Assembly (NCBI GenBank): GCA_963781785.1
Contig: CAWAHD010000005.1
Location: 248,001 to 312,000, forward strand
Length of the DNA stretch: 64,000 nucleotides
Direction of reading: 5' to 3'
From: CAWAHD01 sp963781785
GTDB taxonomy: Bacteria; Planctomycetota; Planctomycetia; Isosphaerales; Isosphaeraceae
Within the stretch, counting starts at the first letter, position 1; each line of letters starts with the position of its first letter. Below the pieces are notes generated by a model. The model searched no databases. It had not been told where the DNA came from and saw only the letters and a list, made by a program, of their open reading frames with translations. This document shows, in pieces, positions 31,445 to 39,917 of this stretch. Both the position numbers and the translations under genes were made by a program.

Positions 31445-31851
31445 GTAGGTCAGGCTTTCCAGCCTGACGTTTGACGTACCAAAGCCGTCAGGCTGGAAAG
31501 CCTGACCTACGCCGGACGTCAGGCTGGAAAGCCTGACCTACACGGGACGTCAGGCTGGAAAGCCTGACCTACGCCGGACGTCAGGCTGGAAAGCCTGACC
31601 TACGCCGGACGTCAGGCTGGAAAGCCTGACCTACGCCGGACGTCAGGCTGGAAAGCCTGACCTACACCGGACGTCAGGCTGGAAAGCCTGACCTACGCCG
31701 GACGTCAGGCTGGAAAGCCTGACCTACGCCGGACGTCAGGCTGGAAAGCCTGACCTACACCGGACGTCAGGCTGGAAAGCCTGACCTACGCCGGACGTCA
31801 GGCTGGAAAGCCTGACCTACGCCGGACGTCAGGCTGGAAAGCCTGACCTAC
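31445..31851. repeat. Family C array: one inverted hairpin unit plus 12 tandem 31-bp hairpin units
   Basis: An inverted unit GTAGGTCAGGCTTTCCAGCC starts at 31445. After an 18-bp interior come twelve direct copies of GTCAGGCTGGAAAGCCTGAC plus CTAC, the first at 31487 and the last at 31828, in exact 31-bp steps. The seven bases between units are nearly constant (GCCGGAC, ACCGGAC or ACGGGAC). Each core forms an 8-bp stem closed by GGAA, a GNRA-type loop on this strand. Single copies recur at 50815 and 50914. The 7-bp near-identical spacers rule out CRISPR. Confidence 0.95.
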
Positions 31852-32085
31852 AGGTCGCCGATCGCCAATCCAGCCCGGTTCCCGCTCGCTGGCCGCACCC
31901 GGCTCATCCCACCCCTTGTCAAGTCGCTGCCGAGCGCCGGAATGCGACGTAACTTGCATCGGATCGTGCTCTTCCGTGATGATCACGCCGTCTTCGAAGT
32001 CGGCTCCGCTCGTCACATTCCCGTCGATTTCACCACGCCCAATGAGCGGATCCTCATGCTTGTCGACCCCGCCCGGATCACTCAT
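31798..32085 (-). CDS. Small hypothetical protein or detached C-terminal module (95 aa)
   Basis: Starts at ATG 32085, overlapping the stop of the preceding gene as ATGA. Its middle (GEIDGNVTSGADFEDGVIIT followed by EEHDPMQVTSHSG) resembles the tail of that gene (GEISQNATNEANFDETMSVI followed by EAQEPVHVTANSG). It therefore looks like a second copy of the same acidic module. Its end (VGQAFQPDVRRRSGFPA) is simply the family C repeat read through. It may not be an independent gene. Confidence 0.35.
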   Translation of the reverse strand: MSDPGGVDKHEDPLIGRGEIDGNVTSGADFEDGVIITEEHDPMQVTSHSGARQRLDKGWDEPGAASEREPGWIGDRRPVGQAFQPDVRRRSGFPA

Positions 32086-33572
32086 ACGGGGCGAATCTGC
32101 ACCGCGCCCTTCACATCACCACCGCACGCCCCACCCTCTTCGATTCTCGACTCGCCGACCACCGAGTTTCGGGCTCCCCCGTCGTCCTCTTTGCGAGCGA
32201 GATCGGGCGGATCGACCGTGTTGTCAAGTCCCGAAAGTTCGCCAGAATTCGCCGTAACGTGAACGGGCTCTTGTGCTTCGATGACGCTCATGGTTTCATC
32301 GAAATTGGCTTCGTTCGTCGCATTCTGGCTGATTTCGCCCGGATCGGTCAGCTCGTCTGTGTGCACCTGGATGCCGTTCGTGTCGATCAGGCTGGTCTGC
32401 TCGAGACGACCGTCCTGGCCATTCCCCATGCCTGACGAGTGGTCAGCCCGGTGGTCCGAACGATTTCTCGCCTGGACCTCACGTCGTCCGTCGTCTGACC
32501 TCTCCATCGGCATGGGATGCCGAGGGACTCCGCCGGCCTCGCCCGAGCGGCCGCTGGTGCCGGACCGGTGCTTGCGGTAGTTGGCCATTCCTCGAAAGAG
32601 CGCGTTGGTGCATCTGATCTGATAGTTGCGCAACGCCTCGCCTTCGGGGCTGGGATCGAAGCTGAGCCGGGAGATAGTTCGCTCGGCATTTTCGTCCGCG
32701 TTCTCTTCATGCACTGCCAGTTGGGCGTTCAAGCGCTCGATATTCTCATCGACCAGGCTCAAGAGCATCTGCTTCCACTCTTCTTTCTCCCTGTCGCGGA
32801 ACAGATCGGGCCAGCGCGCACGGACCGCCTTGCGGTAGCGCACGCGCTGCGATTCGTCCATATCGCTCAGGAGGTCGTCAAACTCGGTTTTGCCGGTCGG
32901 ATTGAGCGCATGGCTGGCGACAAAGACCTGCCCGAGCCGCAAATCCTGGTTTGCCTCGACGGGCTGAAGACCCAGCAGGCGCACGGCCTTGAGCCGATCG
33001 TGCGACTGCCAGAATCCGGTCGACTCCAGTTGCCCGCGCAGTGCCTGCCACTGGTCCAACAGCCAGCAGCACCCGGCTTCGTTGCTTTCGAGGATTCTCA
33101 CCAAGGCGGCGGGGTCGTTTTCATCGACGGCCTGCCCGCTCCATGAGGTCCTCGTCTTCTTCCGGCAATAAGACGGCGGGTTGCCATAGAGCGCTGTCGG
33201 CCCGGCCGGATCGAAGAACAGCCGCTTCCCCATCGCCTCCACTTCGGCGAATTCGGCTTCGTCCGAATTCTCGATCAGGCCGGTGCACCGCTCGAGACGC
33301 GCACGGTCGGCTCGATCAAGCTCGAATGACAGGCAAACATTGCGATAGACGAGATATTCATCCATATCATCCTGGGCGTCGCCGATCGCCATCCACTTGT
33401 GCAATCGCTCGTCAAAGGCATACGACTCCTCGCGCATGCGTTTGAGCTTACGAGATCGTCTGCCATGCTTGAGTGCATTCATCGATGCATGCATGCGACC
33501 TTGGGCTGTTGAAGGGCCTGTCGACCGAAGGCTATTGGCCTGGTTCGCCGCGACCTGCCTCGCAGTAGCCAT
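32082..33572 (-). CDS. Hypothetical protein of the 'STGP..KHG' planctomycete type
   Basis: 496 residues, starting ATG at 33572 with GGAGAGAG upstream. The N-terminus ANQANSLRSTGPSTAQGR then MHASMNALKHG matches a motif that I recall from many uncharacterised planctomycete proteins (N-x-STGP-x-T-x-G-K ... N-x-x-KHG). The central part is helical and charged, with many Trp/Arg pairs. The last 130 residues are acidic and low complexity and end in the module repeated in the small ORF downstream. There is no signal peptide or membrane segment. The function is unknown; nucleic-acid binding would fit the basic N-terminus but is only a guess. Confidence 0.7.
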   Translation of the reverse strand: MATARQVAANQANSLRSTGPSTAQGRMHASMNALKHGRRSRKLKRMREESYAFDERLHKWMAIGDAQDDMDEYLVYRNVCLSFELDRADRARLERCTGLIENSDEAEFAEVEAMGKRLFFDPAGPTALYGNPPSYCRKKTRTSWSGQAVDENDPAALVRILESNEAGCCWLLDQWQALRGQLESTGFWQSHDRLKAVRLLGLQPVEANQDLRLGQVFVASHALNPTGKTEFDDLLSDMDESQRVRYRKAVRARWPDLFRDREKEEWKQMLLSLVDENIERLNAQLAVHEENADENAERTISRLSFDPSPEGEALRNYQIRCTNALFRGMANYRKHRSGTSGRSGEAGGVPRHPMPMERSDDGRREVQARNRSDHRADHSSGMGNGQDGRLEQTSLIDTNGIQVHTDELTDPGEISQNATNEANFDETMSVIEAQEPVHVTANSGELSGLDNTVDPPDLARKEDDGGARNSVVGESRIEEGGACGGDVKGAVQIRPV

Positions 33573-33831
33573 GGAACTCTCTCCGTTTTAGTAATCCATA
33601 TCCCTGACCCTGAAGTTTAATTTGGCCCACATTTTCTATTTTGCCAACTCGAAATGTGGTGAGTGTTCGGGCGTGGTCCGGCACAATCGACGCAGGCGGC
33701 ACAGCCGTGCCGGCCGGACGGGTGAGGTGGAGGCTAGTGGCCCGTCGATCTTCGATTGTCAACCCGCGTATACTGAGTTTGTGCGAGCGTGTTGCGCGGG
33801 ATGGTGCGGTATCGAGGTTCGGGGGTCGCTG

Positions 33832-34206
33832 ATGGCCGAGACATTCGCCGCAGAACAGGCTTTGGCGGCGGAGGAACGGGAACGGATGCATGCCCTCTAC
33901 CGGCAAGGGGGCCAGGAGCGCCAGATGGCCCCTCCTCATATCGTCTATCCCGACGCGTCATGCCCCCACGACGGTTGCAGCCAGCCGATGCAGGCGATCG
34001 ACTTTCGTCTGGAAGACTTGGGACGGGCCGTGCATGATCCCCTTGTGCGTGCCTGGTGGAGTGACGTGGGATTCGTGGGGCGCTGCCTCGGGTGTGGCGG
34101 CTTGATCCACTTCACCATCCGGGGCAAGAGCGCGATCACGGCGGAGGAAGCGGCCGGGTATCCCCAGCTTCCGGACGACTGGTACTCCAAGGCGACCATC
34201 CTCTGA
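33832..34206 (+). CDS. Small zinc-ribbon-like hypothetical protein
   Basis: 124 residues from ATG 33832 (MAETFAAEQALAAEERERM). The middle holds two cysteine pairs, CPHDGC and CLGCGGLI, about 45 residues apart, the spacing of a four-cysteine zinc ribbon. An upstream in-frame start at 33622 would add 70 residues of poor quality (HNRRRRHSRAGRTG), so the later start is preferred. It is followed by a perfect 21-bp inverted repeat that may end transcription. No family is recognised. Confidence 0.6.
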   Translation: MAETFAAEQALAAEERERMHALYRQGGQERQMAPPHIVYPDASCPHDGCSQPMQAIDFRLEDLGRAVHDPLVRAWWSDVGFVGRCLGCGGLIHFTIRGKSAITAEEAAGYPQLPDDWYSKATIL

Positions 34207-34293
34207 GTGACGCCGACGCACAGGCGAGCGGGCCTGGTTCAATCGTGCGCCTGTTTGGGTAACACGTTTCGGACGCGTCCCGGCGATCACACT

Positions 34294-34344
34294 AGCCCGA
34301 CGCGCAAGCGAGGGTTTGGCTTACCCTCGCTTGCGCGTCGGGCT
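34294..34344. terminator. Family D inverted repeat between convergent genes
   Basis: A perfect 21-bp inverted repeat: the left arm starts AGCCCGACGCGCAAGCGAGG (34294-34314), then a 9-base loop TTTGGCTTA, then the right arm (34324-34344). It lies between the plus-strand zinc-ribbon gene (ending 34206) and the minus-strand DUF4058-like gene (ending 34366). A bidirectional terminator role is plausible although no T-run follows. By sequence it belongs to the same repeat family as the array at 23653. Confidence 0.6.
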
Positions 34345-34365
34345 GGTCTGCCCGGAGATCACGCT

Positions 34366-35103
34366 CTACGCGATCCGCAGAATGCGGCAGGTCTCCTCGT
34401 AGGTCGCTTCCAGCTCGAGAGGCACCGCCAGGTTGTCGGCAATCCAGAGCGGCAAGGTCGGCAGCGGCTGGCCCAGATTCAGCGGATATGACCAGGTCTC
34501 CAGCAGCCATTTTTCGTCTCGCCTGGCCGCGCGACACGCGACGGCATAAAACGGGAGACTCGCACCGGAAAGGGAAAGGTCGGAGAGACCGAGAAGCTCC
34601 ATCAACTCGCTATACAGGTTGAAATCGCGGGTCGTGACCAGATCGACGATCGCCACCGACACGCGGTTCTGGAGCAACGCCGCGCACTTGGCGACAAAGG
34701 CGCGACGGGTATCGGGCCGGTCCTTGTTGGCCGGGCTGACGATCTCGACGGCGGCCACGAGCCGCCGGCCAATCTTGGTGTCGTAGACGCGCACCTCGTA
34801 CTCATCCAGGTCCAAGAGGTCGGTCGCGACGGCCAAGGTCGGCTTGGGTGGCGCCCAGACCGCCGTCGCGACGCCACCGCCGTCGTCCCGCTCGGTCGTC
34901 GTTGCGAAATCGGTGTCTTCCTCATCGTAGGTCGCAATGTCGACCTCGATCGAATGCGCCAGGTGGATCTGCGGCTCGGCGACATAGCGCTGCGGCAGCG
35001 TCCGGCTGAGGCCAGCGACAATCATTGTCGGCCAGGCGCCGTGAACGCAGTCCCAGGATCTTCGGTTGGTAAACGGTGGATGGAAGTGGTCGCGGAGCGG
35101 CAT
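34366..35103 (-). CDS. DUF4058-like protein
   Basis: 245 residues. MPLRDHFHPPFTNRRSWDCV and HGAWPTMIVAGLSRTLPQRY at the N-terminus, then VAAVEIVSPANKDRPDTRRA and VSVAIVDLVTTRDFNLYSEL, match the DUF4058 group that is expanded in planctomycetes and cyanobacteria. The E-x-x-SPANK stretch resembles the core of PD-(D/E)XK-like folds, but nuclease activity has not been shown for this family as far as I know. No signal peptide is seen. It is divergent from the MoxR gene downstream of its start. Confidence 0.72.
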   Translation of the reverse strand: MPLRDHFHPPFTNRRSWDCVHGAWPTMIVAGLSRTLPQRYVAEPQIHLAHSIEVDIATYDEEDTDFATTTERDDGGGVATAVWAPPKPTLAVATDLLDLDEYEVRVYDTKIGRRLVAAVEIVSPANKDRPDTRRAFVAKCAALLQNRVSVAIVDLVTTRDFNLYSELMELLGLSDLSLSGASLPFYAVACRAARRDEKWLLETWSYPLNLGQPLPTLPLWIADNLAVPLELEATYEETCRILRIA

Positions 35104-35308
35104 GGCGTGAGCCTCCTCTATCCCATTCTAATCGATCAGGCTGGGCTATTCCCAGTCTGGCAAGCGGCCGCCGGCTGGCGTATCCTGTATGACCGATGTC
35201 CGAGCGGCGGGCTTTTTTGCGGATTCTCCGTCCCGACGGCGCGCGTTCGACGCTTCTTATGGGTGGCACGATCCGCGATTCTGGATTCTCGAGAGAAACC
35301 TGAATACG

Positions 35309-36327
<1,019 letters not shown>

Positions 36328-36400
36328 GTGGTTTTTCTGACATCTGCCAGGGAGGCCACAGGCCTCGTCATCACACACCGGCGGCCGATCGATTGTTCGG

Positions 36401-36650
36401 GCTGGGCTGGCACCCTCTCCTTGGGGAGAGGGCTGGGGTGAGGGGCCAGCGACACCGTGAGCCTTTCCCAAAACATGAGCCTTTCCCAAAACATGAGCCT
36501 CCCCCAAAACATGAGCCTCCCCAAAACCGCGAGCCGTCTCAAGTTGAGCCGCCCGATGCGCATCCCCGCTAAACTTGACCAACCGGACCCTCACCCCAGC
36601 CCTCTCCCAGAGGGAGAGGGAGCCGAGTATCTGGCCGCGCCACGGCGATC
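36401..36650. repeat. Family B composite element with internal 18-bp tandem repeat
   Basis: The left arm CACCCTCTCCTTGGGGAGAG followed by GGCTGGGGTGAGGGG, and the right arm CCCTCACCCCAGCCCTCTCC followed by CAGAGGGAGAGGGAGCC, are inverted copies. The interior carries four units of ATGAGCCTTTCCCAAAAC (18, 18, 18 and 17 bp; 36457-36527). Read in reverse complement, the arms and the interior (GGGGATGCGCATCGGG) align with the element at 53316-53482, which lacks the 18-bp amplification. Confidence 0.8.
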
Positions 36651-36713
36651 ACGCTGGTCACGGGCAGTTGCGGCGGTTCATTCAATTCGAACGGCGGCCA
36701 GTGCCCCCGAACC

Positions 36714-36904
36714 TTTTCCCCCCCTTGCGAATGGGGGGTCAGGGGGGGTGGCCCCCGCGCGACCGACGAGCGGCGCCGCGTCTACGGGGCCCGGCCGGCA
36801 GGCACGAACGCTTGCGAATCGAAAGACCAAAAGCGTGTGACGGCGTTGTGGCTGGCGGCGCCCTGACCACCCCCCCTGACCCCCCCTTCACAAGGGGGGG
36901 AAAG
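36714..36904. repeat. Family A composite element (about 190 bp)
   Basis: The left arm CCCCCCCTTGCGAATGGGGG and the right arm CCCCCCTGACCCCCCCTTCA followed by CAAGGGGGGG are inverted relative to each other. Interior landmarks GCGCGACC near the left and GACGGCGTTGTG near the right recur in the element at 44474-44667. It therefore behaves as a unit of about 190 bp with conserved ends and a variable middle. No open reading frame is present. Confidence 0.8.
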
Positions 36905-37041
36905 GACGGTGCAACGGCGCCGTGGCGAACGCGCGGGCCATGCGATTCCGGCTTGAGAACGCCTCCTTGACTTCCCGTTCGCAAGCGAGGCAAACGGCCA
37001 CTTGTGCCTGACCAACCGACCACCAGCCCGCGGCAACACTG

Positions 37042-37920
37042 ATGCCCCTGTTTGACTCCGATTTCCTGAAAAAGCTTGAATACCTGTCGCTGGTGTCGCG
37101 GCGGGTGTTCCGGGGCCAGCTTCTGGCCCAGCGCCGCACCATGCAGCTTGGCGGCGGAATCGAGTTCGCCGACCATCGCGAATATACCCCCGGCGACGAC
37201 TTCCGCTACCTCGACTGGAACGTGTTCGCCCGGCATGGCGAGCTGTTGCTCAAGCGATTTCAAGAAGAGGAAGACCTGCACGTCTACATCCTGCTCGACT
37301 GCTCGCGGAGCATGGCCTTTGGTCAAGAGCCCAAGTTCGACTACGCCCGGCGGGTCGCGGCGGCCCTGGCCTACATTGCTTTAGCAGACCTGGACCGCGT
37401 CGCCGTGGTCGCGTTTGCCGGCGACATCGTCGCCGACTTTCCGCTGGCCCGCGGCAAGGCCCGGATCCTGCCGTTACTGCGGTTTCTCGAAGGGCTCACG
37501 CCCCAGGGATCGGCGACCGACCTGGCCCGCGTGGCGCGGAGCTTCGTCCATCGCGGCCAGCGCCGGGGGCTGGCGGTGGTTGTCAGCGATCTGTTCGATC
37601 CGGCCGGCTTCGCGCGCGGGCTCGACCTGGTGCGCCATCATCGCTACGAGCCGCATGTCGTCCAGATCTATGACCGCCGTGAGGCCGAGCCCGAGCTCAA
37701 GGGAGACATCGAGCTCTTTGACGTCGAGACCGGCACCGTGCGCAAAGTCACGGTCACCGAGAGAAGCCTGCGGCAATACCGGCAGATCTTCGCCGATTTC
37801 CAGGAATCCGTCGCGCGGTATTGCAACACCTACGGGATCGGCGGCACGCGCACATCGACCGACGTCCCGTTCGACGCGCTGCTGCTCAAGATGATGCGCG
37901 CGGCAGGAGCGCTCGCATGA
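37042..37920 (+). CDS. DUF58-domain protein
   Basis: 292 residues. The family signature is clear: GGGIEFADHREYTPGDDFRY then LDWNVFARHGELLLKRF, followed by a VWA-like core with DCSRSMAFG. DUF58 proteins regularly sit next to moxR and VWA genes and are thought to help assemble or regulate the VWA partners. Its last bases overlap the next start as ATGA, showing translational coupling. No signal peptide; cytoplasmic or membrane-peripheral. Confidence 0.9.
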   Translation: MPLFDSDFLKKLEYLSLVSRRVFRGQLLAQRRTMQLGGGIEFADHREYTPGDDFRYLDWNVFARHGELLLKRFQEEEDLHVYILLDCSRSMAFGQEPKFDYARRVAAALAYIALADLDRVAVVAFAGDIVADFPLARGKARILPLLRFLEGLTPQGSATDLARVARSFVHRGQRRGLAVVVSDLFDPAGFARGLDLVRHHRYEPHVVQIYDRREAEPELKGDIELFDVETGTVRKVTVTERSLRQYRQIFADFQESVARYCNTYGIGGTRTSTDVPFDALLLKMMRAAGALA

Positions 37921-39917
37921 GCCTCGTGAACCCGCTTTCGCTCATCCTGGCCGGCCTCGCCCTGCCGATCATCGCGTTTTATATCCTCAAGGTCCGGCTC
38001 CGGCGCGTTCCGGTCTCCACACTCCTCTTCTGGGAGCAGATCTTCGAGGAGAAGAAACACCGGTCGCTCTGGCAGAAGCTCCGCCAGCTCCTGTCGCTGC
38101 TCTTGCAGCTTTTGTTTCTGGGACTCCTGGTCTTCGCCCTGGCCGATCCGATCTTCCGCTGGCAGCAGGCCCACGCGCGCCGGGTCGTGCTGATCGTGGA
38201 TAACTCGGCGAGCATGAACGCCGTCGACGTCAAGCCCAGCCGCCTGGGCAGAGCCAAGACGGAAGCTCTCCGGGTGATCGAGGGCCTGCGCGCCGGGGAC
38301 GAGCTGGCGTTGATCGCCGCGGGGGCTTTTCCCCGCGTGGCCTGCGGGCCGACCGACCACGAGCGCAGCTTGCAGAGTGCGCTCGCATCGATCGTTGCCT
38401 GCGACGCCCCGACCCATGTGGACGAAGCCGTCCTCCTGGCCCGGCGGCTGCTCTCCGGCAGCGACAAGGTCCCCCACATCGTCGTCATCTCCGACTTTGG
38501 CTTTGCGAGCGCAAAAGACCTGACGGGCCAGGCCGATATCGAGCTGATCGCAGTCGGCGAGAAGACCGCCAACCTGGGGATCACCCGGTTGCAGGCGAGG
38601 CGCAGCCTGCTCGACCCGATCGGGTACGAGATCCTGGTCGAGGTTCAAAACGCCTCGGATGAGCCGGCGTCGTTTCGCCTCGAGCTTGACCTGAACGACG
38701 ACCCGATCGACGTCGTGCCGCTCTCCCTGGCTCCGGGTGAGCGGTCGCTTCAGGTCTTCGAGAAAACGTCGGCCGAAGGGGGCCGGCTGCGCGCGACGAT
38801 CGACCGGGCCGACGAGTTTCCCGCGGATAACACCGCCTGGGCGATCTTGCCCCGCCGCGCCCGCCAGAAGGTGATCCTGGTCACTTCCGGCAACCTCTTC
38901 CTCGAAAAAGTGTTCGAGGCGCTGCCCTTGGTCGACCTCGAGGTCGTGCGGATACCCGAGGAGGTCCGTGCGGCCTCGGGCGGCACGCCGGCTCCGCCGG
39001 GGCCTGGCACACCGGTCTCGACGGCGGTGGCGGCCCCCGCCCATGCGACCGAGTCCACGATCACGGTCTTCCATCGCAAGTTTCCCGACGTTCTGCCGCC
39101 GGGCCACGTGATCGTGATCGAGCCGGATCGGTCGGGGCCGCTGTGGAAGCGCGGCGAGCTCTTGCGGGACCCTGTCGTCGCCAAGCTCGACAAGGAGTCT
39201 CCGCTCATGCTGCACGTGCGGCTCGACAACGTCGTGATGCCCGAAGCCCGCAAGCTGGCCCTCGCGGGTCCCGCGCGGGTGCTCGCCGAGTCGGCCGCCG
39301 GCGACCCGCTCTATGCGGTGCTCGAGCGACCCGCGGTCGACACGCAACGGCCGGGCAAGACGGTCGTGCTCCCGGTCGATCTGGACAAGAGCGACCTGCC
39401 GCTTCAGACGGCGTTTCCGATCATGATGGCCAACCTGCTCAACTGGTTCGGCGGTACAAAGGGCGAGCTCACCGAAGCGATCACCGCGGGTATGGCCGCC
39501 CCGGTAGAATTGCCTCGGTTGAGCGATGCGCCGGTCGAATACTTCCTGCGCGCTCCGGACGGCCGGGAGCAGCCTCTGAACGCGCCCAACGGCTCGTCCC
39601 GGGTGACCGCCGGGCCGCTCGAAAAGTGCGGGATCTGGAGTGTCATTTCCCGGCGGACCAAGGGCGGACGACAGAGCGCGGAGGGAGGAAAAGCGGCGCA
39701 GCACACGCCCGCGCCAGCCGAAGTGGTGACCGATCTGGCGTGCAACCTGGCGAGTCGCCGCGAGAGCGACTTGAAGCCGGCGGAGGGACTGCCGGACCGG
39801 CCCAGGAGCGCCGCCGCGGGCCTGGCCATCCGGCCGATCTGGTATTATCTCGTGGCGACGGCGCTTTTGCTCACATGCTGGGAATGGTTTCTGTACCACC
39901 GGAGGTGGATCGATTGA
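37917..39917 (+). CDS. BatA-type membrane protein with VWA domain
   Basis: 666 residues from the ATG at 37917. It starts with two hydrophobic helices (PLSLILAGLALPIIAFYIL and LLSLLLQLLFLGLLVFALA) enclosing the conserved LRRVPVSTLLFWEQIFEEK segment of BatA N-termini. A VWA domain follows with a MIDAS-type DNSASMNAVD. A last hydrophobic helix (WYYLVATALLLTC) anchors the C-terminus just before the stop. The domain order (2 TM, periplasmic VWA, long region, C-terminal TM) matches planctomycete proteins of this locus type. It is coupled to both neighbours by stop/start overlaps. Confidence 0.88.
   Translation: MSLVNPLSLILAGLALPIIAFYILKVRLRRVPVSTLLFWEQIFEEKKHRSLWQKLRQLLSLLLQLLFLGLLVFALADPIFRWQQAHARRVVLIVDNSASMNAVDVKPSRLGRAKTEALRVIEGLRAGDELALIAAGAFPRVACGPTDHERSLQSALASIVACDAPTHVDEAVLLARRLLSGSDKVPHIVVISDFGFASAKDLTGQADIELIAVGEKTANLGITRLQARRSLLDPIGYEILVEVQNASDEPASFRLELDLNDDPIDVVPLSLAPGERSLQVFEKTSAEGGRLRATIDRADEFPADNTAWAILPRRARQKVILVTSGNLFLEKVFEALPLVDLEVVRIPEEVRAASGGTPAPPGPGTPVSTAVAAPAHATESTITVFHRKFPDVLPPGHVIVIEPDRSGPLWKRGELLRDPVVAKLDKESPLMLHVRLDNVVMPEARKLALAGPARVLAESAAGDPLYAVLERPAVDTQRPGKTVVLPVDLDKSDLPLQTAFPIMMANLLNWFGGTKGELTEAITAGMAAPVELPRLSDAPVEYFLRAPDGREQPLNAPNGSSRVTAGPLEKCGIWSVISRRTKGGRQSAEGGKAAQHTPAPAEVVTDLACNLASRRESDLKPAEGLPDRPRSAAAGLAIRPIWYYLVATALLLTCWEWFLYHRRWID

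Larger units (their letters stand above)
36328..37041. other. Repeat-filled gap inside the MoxR cluster
   Basis: 714 bp without a credible gene. It contains a family B composite element (36401-36650) with an internal 18-bp tandem repeat, then a family A composite element (36714-36904), then about 140 bp of unique sequence before the DUF58 start. In comparable loci moxR and the DUF58 gene are usually adjacent, so the gap was probably created by element insertion. Confidence 0.7.

Noticed and set aside
31487..31851. CRISPR-like array
   Set aside because: Period is 31 bp with 24-bp repeats and only 7 bp of almost constant spacer; no cas genes nearby; the unit also occurs singly elsewhere.
33622..33831. 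N-terminal extension of the zinc-ribbon protein
   Set aside because: The added 70 residues are Arg-rich and unlike the rest; the downstream ATG at 33832 gives a compact protein.
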